64,000 nucleotides of DNA from Agitococcus lubricus (GTDB taxonomy: Bacteria; Pseudomonadota; Gammaproteobacteria; Pseudomonadales; Moraxellaceae): NCBI RefSeq assembly GCF_003051055.1, contig NZ_QAON01000001.1, positions 248,001-312,000 on the forward strand. The letters run 5' to 3'. The number at the start of each line of letters is the position of its first letter. Within the stretch, counting starts at the first letter, position 1. The position numbers and the translations under genes were made by a program. Below the pieces are notes generated by a model that saw nothing but the letters and a program-made list of their open reading frames with translations, was not told the origin of the DNA and did no database searches. Of the stretch, positions 17,168 through 25,037 are shown piece after piece.

Positions 17168-18408
17168 ACATTTGTCTCTTGGGTTAATAACTGTTGTACA
17201 AAGGCGAGTTGCTGCGGCATACACACCGTTTTTAAGTCGTAATGCTGTATTATCGTTTGCCGTGCTGCTGCTCTGAGATAGTCATAACGTTGCGGTTGCG
17301 CTAAGACATCTACCACCTGCGTAATTAAACTGTCTTTATCAAAGAAGCCACACAATAAGCCATTTTTGCCGTGTTCAATCACCTCCAAGACAGGTGGCGT
17401 AGACGAAGCCAATAAAATACAGCCTGCTGCCATCGACTCCAACATCGACCACGACAACACAAAGGGATAGGTTAAATACAAATGGATTTTTGAAATTTGT
17501 AAAGCCTGTAAATAGTGCTGATAGGGCAAAGACCCGACAAAGTGGATACGACTCATGTCTAATTGTGCACCTACCTCTTGTAGCAACGCCTCTTTCCAAT
17601 TAGCTGCGCCTTTGGGCGGTGCACCATAACTGACACTTTCACTGCCAATAATCACGGTAATTGCCTTAGGTCGCTGACGCTGTATCTCTGGTAAAGCGCG
17701 CATAAAGACATGAAAACCTCGATACGGCTCTAAATTACGATTAACAAAGGTAATGACTTCATCCTGTTGTGTCAGAGTGATACCGTCTGGGGTTGTAAAC
17801 ACCGCCTCAGGATTGGGTTTGACGATATCGGTATTAATTCCCTCATGTATCACTTTAATCCGTTGCTGAAACTCGGCAGGAAACAAACTGCGCTGCCATT
17901 GTGTAGGACTCCAGCCGTAATCTACGCCTGTCCATGTCATCAGTTGCGTGGCATTACGGGTACGTAATAAAAATCGACGGTCAAAATCTGTCGGAAACTC
18001 AGGGTCAAAACCGACATCTTTGCCCACCGCGTGATAAAAAAACTCAAAATATCCGACAATCTTGGCTTTAGGATAAATATCTCGCAGATATAAGGCCTCG
18101 CCCCACCCTGCATGTGCAATGATTAACTGTGGCTCAAATCCACGTTGACGTAACTCCAAACACGCTCTCACGACGGCTTGACCACGAAGAATATGTTCTT
18201 CAGTACCCCATAAATATTTATGTGTTTGTGCAGAACGCGCACGGTTAATTTGATAACCCACACGTTGTACCCCTGCGGGGCTAGGCTTACGCTCCATATT
18301 CTCTTTTTGCGCAATAGACACAACCACATGTTCTGGTTGCTGCGCCAAATAGGCCGCTAAATGGGTAAATTGTCCTAAAGAGTTTTGATGTACAAATAAA
18401 ATATGCAT
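17164..18408 (-). CDS. glycosyltransferase family 4 protein
   Basis: A 414-residue GT-B fold glycosyltransferase, expected to transfer a nucleotide-activated sugar in the cytosol. The N-terminal domain starts HILFVHQNSLGQFTHLA and carries IIAHAGWGEALYL. The C-terminal domain has FVNRNLEPYRGFHVFMRALP and the donor-binding E-x7-E region LSWSMLESMAAGC...TPPVLEVIEHGKNGLL. It lies between yggS and proC, with 5 bases to yggS and a 4-base overlap with proC, so it is fully integrated in that operon. This position is unusual for the conserved cluster. Acceptor and donor are unknown; a surface polysaccharide is a guess. Confidence 0.88.
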   Translation of the reverse strand: MHILFVHQNSLGQFTHLAAYLAQQPEHVVVSIAQKENMERKPSPAGVQRVGYQINRARSAQTHKYLWGTEEHILRGQAVVRACLELRQRGFEPQLIIAHAGWGEALYLRDIYPKAKIVGYFEFFYHAVGKDVGFDPEFPTDFDRRFLLRTRNATQLMTWTGVDYGWSPTQWQRSLFPAEFQQRIKVIHEGINTDIVKPNPEAVFTTPDGITLTQQDEVITFVNRNLEPYRGFHVFMRALPEIQRQRPKAITVIIGSESVSYGAPPKGAANWKEALLQEVGAQLDMSRIHFVGSLPYQHYLQALQISKIHLYLTYPFVLSWSMLESMAAGCILLASSTPPVLEVIEHGKNGLLCGFFDKDSLITQVVDVLAQPQRYDYLRAAARQTIIQHYDLKTVCMPQQLAFVQQLLTQETNV

Positions 18409-18413
18409 TTTTA

Positions 18414-19103
18414 TTATCTTGTTAAACGATGACCAAAAATTGCAGTGCCTACACGCACCATCGTACTACCCGCTGCAATCGCAGCGTCCATATCGGCTGA
18501 CATTCCCATCGAGAGGGTATCAAAGGTATCGGCATCTAGGGTAGGAATTGTCATTAATAAATGTTGCCGTAAATTGACCAAATCGGTAAATGCTTGCTCA
18601 TTCCCCGCTTGGGGGATAATCATCAAACCACGTAAGCTCACGCGTGGGAGCGCTAAGATAGCATGAATAAGCGCAGGTAACTCAGCGATTGTGCAACCAG
18701 ATTTGCTTTCTTGGGCATCAATATTCACCTGCAAACATATATTTAGAGGGGGTAGTGTGTCTGGTCTATAGGCCGATAGGCGTTGTGCTATTTTCAAACG
18801 GTCGACACTGTGTACCCATGCAAAATATCGCGCCACTTCTGAGGCTTTATTACTCTGCAAATGGCCTATCAAATGCCACGTAATGCCTAAATGCGCTAAA
18901 GCAGGTATTTTAGTTAAGGCCTCTTGGACATAATTTTCGCCAAAATCCCGTTGCCCTGCTTGATACGCCGTCATAATCGCATCGACAGACTGCGTCTTAC
19001 TCACCGCCAAGAGCTTTACTGTATGGGCTGGTCTGCCCGCTCGGTCACATGCAAGTGCCATACGTCTAAGAACTTGTTGCAAATGTTGTGAAATATCTTG
19101 CAT
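18414..19103 (-). CDS. yggS: YggS family PLP-homeostasis protein (PLPBP/PROSC)
   Basis: A single-domain TIM-barrel protein that binds pyridoxal phosphate and helps control vitamin B6 and amino-acid balance, without known enzymatic activity. Lys36 in LLAVSKTQ is the PLP lysine, at the same residue number as in E. coli YggS. Other family segments are DFGENYVQEALTK, WHLIGHLQSNK and LSMGMSADMDAAIAAGSTMVRVGTAIFG. 229 residues, full length. First gene of the leftward operon and divergent from pilT across about 360 bases. Confidence 0.96.
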   Translation of the reverse strand: MQDISQHLQQVLRRMALACDRAGRPAHTVKLLAVSKTQSVDAIMTAYQAGQRDFGENYVQEALTKIPALAHLGITWHLIGHLQSNKASEVARYFAWVHSVDRLKIAQRLSAYRPDTLPPLNICLQVNIDAQESKSGCTIAELPALIHAILALPRVSLRGLMIIPQAGNEQAFTDLVNLRQHLLMTIPTLDADTFDTLSMGMSADMDAAIAAGSTMVRVGTAIFGHRLTR

Positions 19104-19464
19104 TTTTAGCCCATCTGACTCAAAAATTTGCGTTAACCTAATACAGACTATGGTGAGTGCTCATGTTAGGGCTTGTTGACTGGTGGATAAGGTCTCAAGC
19201 CAGCTTATTATAACGTGGGAGTTTGATGTTCTGACTAGTGATTGACCGTATTCAATGCTAATTTATGCAACACCTAAACAGAATAACCGACTGAATTCAC
19301 CCTGTTTCAAGACTTACATTGCAGCAGAGTCTTCTCTCTGTACTATCGCAGAATAAACAGAAAGATAAGGTGGGACGCACAGTCGCTCTGTCGCCCACTG
19401 AATGTACTGATGAAATTTTCGGCTCATACGCCACATGATAAATAACCGATTCGTGGAGTCAACA
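19104..19464. other. divergent intergenic region yggS / pilT
   Basis: No gene is supported here. The region must hold the promoters for the leftward yggS operon and rightward pilTU. A stretch near 19165 (TAGGGCTTGTTGAC) resembles the first bases of the MITE terminal repeat but the likeness does not continue. TGGAG precedes the pilT ATG. Confidence 0.5.
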
Positions 19465-20499
19465 ATGGATATTACAGAATTATTAGCTTTCTCGGCCAAA
19501 AATGGTGCCTCTGACTTACATCTCTCCGCAGGCCTACCGCCCATGATTCGTGTAGACGGCGAAGTGCGCCGTATCAACTTACCCCCCATGGAACATAAAG
19601 ACGTACACCGCCTTGTCTATGACATCATGAACGACAAACAACGTCGTGACTATGAAGAATTTTGGGAAACCGACTTCTCGTTTGAAATTCCTGGCGTTTC
19701 CCGTTTTCGTGTCAATGCATTTAACCAAAACCGCGGCGCAGGCGCAGTATTTCGTACCATTCCCTCTAAAGTCTTAAGTATGGACGACTTAGGCATGGGC
19801 AAAGTATTTAAGGATATCAGTGACTTTCCACGCGGGATTGTCTTGGTGACGGGCCCGACAGGTTCGGGAAAATCCACGACCTTAGCGGCGATGATTGACT
19901 ATATTAACGCCAACCGTTTTGACCACATTTTAACCATCGAAGACCCGATTGAATTTGTACATCAATCTAAAAAATGCCTTATCAATCAACGTGAAGTACA
20001 CCGTGACACACGTGGTTTTAACGAAGCGCTCCGTTCGGCACTGCGTGAAGACCCCGATATCATTTTGGTGGGTGAGATGCGTGACCTTGAGACGATTCGT
20101 TTAGCACTCACCGCCGCCGAAACAGGCCACTTAGTGTTTGGTACGCTTCACACCACCTCCGCAGCAAAAACTATCGACCGTGTGGTCGACGTATTCCCAG
20201 CCGAAGAAAAAGACATGATTCGTGCCATGTTGTCCGAATCTTTGCAAGCGGTTATTTCACAAACCCTGTTAAAGAAAAATGGCGGTGGTCGTGTTGCCGC
20301 CCACGAAATCATGTTGGGCACACCTGCGATTCGTAACTTAATTCGCGAAAACAAAATTGCCCAAATGTACTCTGCCATTCAAACGGGTGCAGGCGTTGGT
20401 ATGCAAACCCTCGACCAGTGTCTAAAAAATCTGGTTACTAAAGGTCTGATTTCTCCGACTGTCGCCAAATCTGCGGCTAAAATCCCAGATAACTTCTAA
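19465..20499 (+). CDS. pilT: type IV pilus retraction ATPase PilT
   Basis: Hexameric cytoplasmic ATPase that depolymerises type IV pili and powers twitching motility. 344 residues. The N-terminal PAS-like domain is followed by the RecA-like core: Walker A GPTGSGKST (130-138), Asp box ILTIEDPIEF, Walker B DPDIILVGEMRD, His box TGHLVFGTLHT, and the PilT-specific C-terminal region (AIRNLIRENK). The ATG at 19465 follows TGGAG; an ATG 30 bases upstream lacks a ribosome site. It is followed by pilU after 13 bases. Confidence 0.97.
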   Translation: MDITELLAFSAKNGASDLHLSAGLPPMIRVDGEVRRINLPPMEHKDVHRLVYDIMNDKQRRDYEEFWETDFSFEIPGVSRFRVNAFNQNRGAGAVFRTIPSKVLSMDDLGMGKVFKDISDFPRGIVLVTGPTGSGKSTTLAAMIDYINANRFDHILTIEDPIEFVHQSKKCLINQREVHRDTRGFNEALRSALREDPDIILVGEMRDLETIRLALTAAETGHLVFGTLHTTSAAKTIDRVVDVFPAEEKDMIRAMLSESLQAVISQTLLKKNGGGRVAAHEIMLGTPAIRNLIRENKIAQMYSAIQTGAGVGMQTLDQCLKNLVTKGLISPTVAKSAAKIPDNF

Positions 20500-20512
20500 G
20501 CGGAGACGAATC

Positions 20513-21634
20513 ATGGATTTTGATGATTTACTCAAACTGATGGTCGAAAAAGGCGGCTCCGATATGTTTATCACCGCTGGCGTTCCCCCATCCGTCAAAT
20601 TGAATGGCAAAATTGTCCCCATTACCAAAAGTCCACTCAGCCCAGATGTCGCGCGCGAAGTAGTCATGAGCATTATGTCTGAAGACCAACGTCTGGAGTT
20701 TCAACGCACCAAAGAATGTAACTTTGCGATTTCTGCACGGGGTATTGGTCGTTTTCGTGTCAGTGCTTATTATCAGCGTAACCTTGTTGGTATGGTTTTA
20801 CGTCGTATTGAAACCAATATCCCCAAAGTAGATGACTTAAAACTGCCAGAAATTATTAAAGATTTGGCGATGACCAAGCGCGGCATTATTGTCTTTGTGG
20901 GCGCAACAGGCACAGGTAAATCGACGTCTTTAGCGTCAATGATTGGCCACCGTAATATGAACAGTCGTGGTCATATCATTACCATTGAAGACCCCATCGA
21001 ATTTTTACATTCGCATCAAGGGTGTATTGTCAGTCAACGTGAGGTGGGTTTGGATACCGAATCGTTTGAAATTGCACTCAAAAACACCTTACGGCAAGCT
21101 CCTGATGTGATTTTAATTGGTGAGATTCGTACCCGTGAGGTCATGGATTTTGCGATTGCTTTTGCAGAAACAGGGCACTTAGTATTAGCCACCCTACATG
21201 CCAATAATGCCAACCAAGCCTTAGACCGTATCATTCACTTCTTTCCTGCCGACCGTCATAGTCAATTATTTATGGACTTGTCGCTAAATTTACGCGGAAT
21301 TGTGGCGCAACAACTCGTTCCCACACCCGATGGTAAAGCGAGAAGGGCATGTATTGAAGTGTTGCTCAATACGCCGTTAATCAGTGACTATATTCGCAAA
21401 GGCGAGGTGCACTTACTCAAAGAGTTAATGAAAAAATCCCGTGAATTGGGGATGCAAACCTTTGACCAAGCCCTATTTGATTTATATACCGCAGGCGAAA
21501 TCACCTACGAGGATGCCCTCAAACATGCAGACTCGCCTAACGATTTGCGCTTGATGATTAAACTCGGTAATAGCTCTGACCCCCGTTATTTAGACCAAGC
21601 AACACGCGGTTTGAGTATCCAAGGTTCAGAATAA
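20513..21634 (+). CDS. pilU: PilT-dependent type IV pilus retraction ATPase PilU
   Basis: PilT paralogue of 373 residues that assists retraction in a PilT-dependent way. Walker A is GATGTGKST, the Asp box IITIEDPIEF, Walker B PDVILIGEIRT and the His box TGHLVLATLHANN. The C-terminal LLKELMKKSRELGMQTFDQALFDL is typical of PilU. The ribosome site GCGGAG precedes the ATG. pilT and pilU form one operon. Other pilus genes are outside the window. Confidence 0.96.
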   Translation: MDFDDLLKLMVEKGGSDMFITAGVPPSVKLNGKIVPITKSPLSPDVAREVVMSIMSEDQRLEFQRTKECNFAISARGIGRFRVSAYYQRNLVGMVLRRIETNIPKVDDLKLPEIIKDLAMTKRGIIVFVGATGTGKSTSLASMIGHRNMNSRGHIITIEDPIEFLHSHQGCIVSQREVGLDTESFEIALKNTLRQAPDVILIGEIRTREVMDFAIAFAETGHLVLATLHANNANQALDRIIHFFPADRHSQLFMDLSLNLRGIVAQQLVPTPDGKARRACIEVLLNTPLISDYIRKGEVHLLKELMKKSRELGMQTFDQALFDLYTAGEITYEDALKHADSPNDLRLMIKLGNSSDPRYLDQATRGLSIQGSE

Positions 21635-21735
21635 GGCCTTATAACCAACACTGGGGGTTAAGATTGCCCCTAGTGTCGGTATAGACATCCGTATTACGCG
21701 TCTTTGACAAACAAAATCCAGACGCCTATCAGTGC

Positions 21736-21960
21736 CTAGCAATCTTGTTGTATGCGTTTAACAATCGCTTCAACATCAAACTCACGTATTGGCAGTGGGA
21801 TTTGTTTGCTGACTTCTTGCGTCAACCTCAAGGTTTTCAAATAACGCCGACAGTTTCGGCATACCGCCAAATGTAAACGAAACTGAGCCTGTTGCCACGG
21901 CGTTAGTTCGTTGGCTAAATAACTGTCTGCTTTTATCACCAAATCTTGACAACTTAACAT
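21736..21960 (-). CDS. zinc-finger (ZAS-type) anti-sigma-like protein
   Basis: A 74-residue cytoplasmic protein with the zf-HC2/ZAS motif H-x3-C-x2-C (HLAVCRNC) and an upstream Cys-containing helix (MLSCQDLVIKADSYL). These are the zinc ligands of ZAS-type anti-sigma factors. There is no membrane segment, so it would be a soluble anti-sigma factor in the ChrR or RsrA manner, possibly a redox or metal sensor. Its start overlaps the end of the ECF sigma gene by 7 bases, which strongly supports a sigma/anti-sigma pair. Confidence 0.8.
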   Translation of the reverse strand: MLSCQDLVIKADSYLANELTPWQQAQFRLHLAVCRNCRRYLKTLRLTQEVSKQIPLPIREFDVEAIVKRIQQDC

Positions 21961-22562
21961 GGCTTGCCCTCCTCATAAGCCTCAATCACGGCCAGTAATT
22001 TCAAACGTGCACGATGCAGTAATACACGGACATTCGCTTCTGATGTGTGTAAATGACTGGCTATTTCACTAAACTCCAACCCTGATTGGTCTCTTAACAG
22101 CCATGCCAAGCGTTGAGCGGACGGAAGATTGTCGCAGGCTTTTGCCAAAATCGCGGCCAACTCCTGACGCGCCAATATTTCATCAGGCGTTTCTGCTTGC
22201 CAACGCACTAACGGCTCTTGCCAATGACCACTGTCATCAAAACGCTCATGTAAGGCCATATCTTCCGCTAATACCTGATCTAACGATGCCATCAAACGTT
22301 GTTGCTCATAACGATAACGGTTATAAGCTGTATTAATGACAATACGTGTTAGCCATGTTTTTAAGGTTGAACGCCCCTCAAAGTTAGCCAATGCCTTAAA
22401 CGCTAACAACCACGCTTCTTGAACCACATCTTCGGCTGCCTCGCCCACAATTGAACGGGCAACCGCCAATAAACGATTATGATGGGTTTGCACTAACTGC
22501 CGACAGGCTAAGGTTTCTCGCTTTAGCAGTCGTTGTATCAATACTTGTTCATCCTGCATCAT
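21954..22562 (-). CDS. ECF-type RNA polymerase sigma factor
   Basis: A 202-residue group 4 sigma factor. Region 2 reads CRQLVQTHHNRLLAVARSIVGEAAEDVVQEAWLLAF with TLKTWLTRIVINTAYNRYR; region 4 reads LPSAQRLAWLLRDQSGLEFSEIASHLHTSEANVRVLLHRARLKL. The ATG at 22562 is chosen because GAGGAAGAAG lies upstream and it gives the normal ECF length; an upstream open frame of about 37 codons lacks support. It is followed, with overlap, by the ZAS protein, and is divergent from a DUF11 protein gene that could be a target. The inducing signal is unknown. Confidence 0.9.
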   Translation of the reverse strand: MMQDEQVLIQRLLKRETLACRQLVQTHHNRLLAVARSIVGEAAEDVVQEAWLLAFKALANFEGRSTLKTWLTRIVINTAYNRYRYEQQRLMASLDQVLAEDMALHERFDDSGHWQEPLVRWQAETPDEILARQELAAILAKACDNLPSAQRLAWLLRDQSGLEFSEIASHLHTSEANVRVLLHRARLKLLAVIEAYEEGKPC

Positions 22563-22752
22563 TACCAACTTCTTCCTCATAGGGTATGGGTACGGTCTAT
22601 TGATAGGTTGCAAATCTGCACCCTCTATCAAGGCAACCACAAAGCTCATATATGAACTACCACATCGTTTCATACTTAGAGCGATACTAGGCAGTAATGT
22701 TACATTTATACGCTACTTGTCTTGCATCCGCTCGCCTATCGTCGAAAATGAT

Positions 22753-22782
22753 TTGACACCATAAAGACAAATCAGGTTATAA
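22753..22782 (+). promoter_or_regulatory. candidate sigma-70 promoter for the small DUF11 gene
   Basis: TTGACA (22753-22758) and TTATAA (22777-22782) separated by 18 bases, about 26 bases upstream of the ATG at 22809 with GAGAG as ribosome site. A perfect -35 and a 4-of-6 -10. No typical ECF-type GGAAC motif was seen beside it. Confidence 0.5.
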
Positions 22783-22808
22783 CATTCTATTTAGTATGAG
22801 AGTACGCC

Positions 22809-23336
22809 ATGATGGATTTACGCTCTTGCCAAGGCTTTATTCGCCGTTATTTCGATTGGACAAGGTATTACAAACAACGTTACTGGCAATGTGTGTTATT
22901 TTGCTTATTGAGCCTACCGTTCTCTTCGGTCATGGCTAATGACATCGGCTTAAGCATGCGTGCCGAAAAGTCCGTCAGTACTATTGAAAATGGTCAACCC
23001 GTGCTGAAACTGGTACCCGCAACACGTATCAAAAAGGGCGATATTCTGACGATTACCATTCGTTATCAAAATCTTAGTGATACCTTAGCGGCCAATATAC
23101 GCATTGATAATCCCATCCCTGCGGGCGCGCATTTTATTAACGGCTCAGGATTTGGCGCAAATGCTATTGTTTTGGTGTCTTATGACCAAGGTCAAAGTTT
23201 TGAGGATGATATTCATGTACGCAAAGAACCTGTCACCCATGTGCGCTGGGATATTGACTCGTTGGCGGGTAATGCGAGCGGGGAGGTCGGGTTTAAGCTA
23301 CAAATCGATGATGAACGCGTCAACTTTAACCGCTAA
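22809..23336 (+). CDS. secreted DUF11-type single-domain protein
   Basis: A 175-residue exported protein. Residues 1-43 contain a basic N-terminus, a hydrophobic core (CVLFCLLSLPFSSVMA) and a likely cleavage before NDIGLS. The rest is one DUF11-like beta-sandwich: GDILTITIRYQNLSDTLAANIRIDNPIPAGAHF, then VTHVRWDIDSLAGNASGEVGFKLQI. Its plan matches the small protein at 36079-36552. It is followed by a strong terminator, so it is monocistronic. Opposite in strand to the other DUF11 genes but only 0.5 kb from their cluster. Role unknown; extracellular or periplasmic placement is likely. Confidence 0.8.
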   Translation: MMDLRSCQGFIRRYFDWTRYYKQRYWQCVLFCLLSLPFSSVMANDIGLSMRAEKSVSTIENGQPVLKLVPATRIKKGDILTITIRYQNLSDTLAANIRIDNPIPAGAHFINGSGFGANAIVLVSYDQGQSFEDDIHVRKEPVTHVRWDIDSLAGNASGEVGFKLQIDDERVNFNR

Positions 23337-23361
23337 GGGCGACTCCATGTGCAAATAAAAG

Positions 23362-23394
23362 GCAGGCAAGCGTTCAGGGATTGCCTGCTTTTTT
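23362..23394 (+). terminator. rho-independent terminator after small DUF11 gene
   Basis: Perfect 8-bp stem GCAGGCAA/TTGCCTGC with an 11-base loop, followed directly by TTTTTTG. Lies 25 bases past the stop codon. Confidence 0.9.
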
Positions 23395-23423
23395 GTACTA
23401 AACCGCGTCTAGTTTGAAAAGTA

Positions 23424-23694
23424 TAGGGGCTGTTGACGTTTTGATTGTGGTTGCGAAAGAGACTATTTTTTAGAGGATACGAGGCGTGAAGCGCGTAGTT
23501 TGGTTATTCCAAATAAGCGATGAGCAACGAAGTAGCCTCAAAAAATAGCCCTTTCCCTTTGGGTTGCGTTAAAAATTGACTCATTCTGCGTGACAAAACT
23601 TACCAATAGAATAACTATTCGCTGCGTTTTGTGCCTTGCCTGAGTCAATTTTTATCAGCAACGCGGCTCACACGCAAAACGTCAACAGACCCTA
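23424..23694 (-). mobile_element. MITE copy 2 (complete, ~271 bp, inverse orientation)
   Basis: Full-length relative of the element at 8370-8631, in the opposite orientation. Ends are TAGGGGCTGTTGACGTTTT on the left and the complement of TAGGGTCTGTTGACGTTTT on the right. The interior matches copy 1 across most of its length (for example the segments encoding GTGTGAGCCGCGTTGCTG and GTATCCTCTAAAAAATAG, on the complementary strand). No coding capacity. It sits between the small DUF11 gene's terminator and the OmpA gene. Confidence 0.85.
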
Positions 23695-23710
23695 GTAAAT
23701 TCTCCCATTC

Positions 23711-23757
23711 ATGGTGAGCCTGTCGAACCATTGGCGACAAGCTCAGGGTGAACGGTC
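23711..23757. repeat. REP-like palindromic repeat
   Basis: Imperfect palindrome of the common GGTGAGCCTGTCGAACC / GACAAGCTCAGGGTGAACGG type, directly after MITE copy 2 and before the convergent OmpA stop. Such units are widespread intergenic repeats. Confidence 0.6.
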
Positions 23758-23792
23758 AATACAGTAACTATGGTTTTCTGTATGGACAGGGT

Positions 23793-25037
23793 TTATTTAG
23801 CTTTTTTTCCTTTTTTACTGGATTTTGCTTTACTCGAGGTAGCTGCTTTAGATTTTTTCATCGCTCTAGCGGCTGCTTTTGCTTCAGCTTTTTTACGTGC
23901 CTCTTCAACGACAATATCACCTGTTTGGTCATAGGATTGAATATTCTCGCCTATGTAGGCAATTTCAACACGACGACTGAGTGCATGTCCCATTAACTCA
24001 TCTTCGGCTGTTTTGAGATTATCAAAACCTACCGCTTGATATGTCATACGCTCTTTCGCAATCCCTTTCTCATTCAAGTATTTGAGTACCGACTTCGCAC
24101 GACGCTCAGACAATGCCAAGTTATACGCCTTACTAGCACGGGAGTCGGTATGACCAACCAAGACAATGGTCATTCTTGGATAGGCTTTTAAGATTTCGGC
24201 AACACGGTCGAGAATAATCGTCCCTTTTTCATTGATATTCGATTTATCTAAACCAAAATGCACATTACGTGGCACATTGACTAAATCTAGCGGCGTAGGC
24301 CCTGCATCTGGCACAATCACTTTCTGAGCAAACGGTTTATCCGATGGCGTAACTGCAATTACGGGTGGTTGCTCTACGGGCGGTTGTGTTAATGGGCAAG
24401 GTTTCTCTGCTTCTGGCGGGCAGAAACAATTATCCGCTAATTTTTTTGCTTGCTTAGCCAAACGCTCAGCGGCCGCAAAATGTTCACGCGCATGACGCCA
24501 TCCCATCTCTTTATTTTCGTGACCCGCCCAAACTAAACGCACTTCCATTTCTGCCAGTGGGGCAGCCGCACAAGAGAAGCCCTGATGCTGTTTAAGTTGA
24601 GCTGCAATAATCCATAAGTCTTCACGTAGGCGCTGTGATTCAGGAATGATAGGCGTATCTAGCGTGATATTATTATTAGCCGCCTCCATTTCTGCTATCA
24701 AGCCCGCGGACTGCTCTAAGGCATGCTCAATCACTAAGCTACGGTCATTTTCGTAATACTCGTGCATGGCAAAATCTAACCATGCCTGTGCTTTGACCAA
24801 ATAATAATTTTCTGCCCCTACGCCGTTATTATTTAATTTAGCAATACGGTCTTGTAAGCCTTTCATGGCTTGCAAATCACGGCCAATCACTTGGTCACTA
24901 ATCCGTTGTTGTTGCTGGCTATCCAATACCGTTGGTGCAGGGGATGCAGCAACCACTGTCATATCCTCTGCATGAGCGATACGACATACACTGACGGCTA
25001 ATGCTAGTAACGAAACTTTCATTTTATGGGCCAACAT
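23793..25037 (-). CDS. OmpA-family outer-membrane/periplasmic protein with Lys/Ala-rich tail
   Basis: A 414-residue exported protein. The signal peptide is MLAHKMKVSLLALAVSVCRIAHA. The N-terminal ~240 residues are mostly helical. A proline-rich linker leads to an OmpA C-terminal peptidoglycan-binding domain (VHFGLDKSNINEKGTIILD, VLVGHTDSRASKAYNLALSERRAKSVL, ALSRRVEIAY). The last ~38 residues are extremely basic (Lys/Ala/Ser repeats ending KSSKKGKKAK), an unusual appendage for this family. ATG 25037 is chosen because GGAG lies 7 bases upstream, giving a 14-base overlap with the end of the giant DUF11-barrel gene. Translational coupling suggests it anchors or assists that protein at the cell wall. 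Confidence 0.85.
   Translation of the reverse strand: MLAHKMKVSLLALAVSVCRIAHAEDMTVVAASPAPTVLDSQQQQRISDQVIGRDLQAMKGLQDRIAKLNNNGVGAENYYLVKAQAWLDFAMHEYYENDRSLVIEHALEQSAGLIAEMEAANNNITLDTPIIPESQRLREDLWIIAAQLKQHQGFSCAAAPLAEMEVRLVWAGHENKEMGWRHAREHFAAAERLAKQAKKLADNCFCPPEAEKPCPLTQPPVEQPPVIAVTPSDKPFAQKVIVPDAGPTPLDLVNVPRNVHFGLDKSNINEKGTIILDRVAEILKAYPRMTIVLVGHTDSRASKAYNLALSERRAKSVLKYLNEKGIAKERMTYQAVGFDNLKTAEDELMGHALSRRVEIAYIGENIQSYDQTGDIVVEEARKKAEAKAAARAMKKSKAATSSKAKSSKKGKKAK

Noticed and set aside
19165-19216. Possible fifth MITE fragment (TAGGGCTTGTTGAC)
   Set aside because: Similarity to the terminal repeat stops after about 14 bases, too short to separate from chance.
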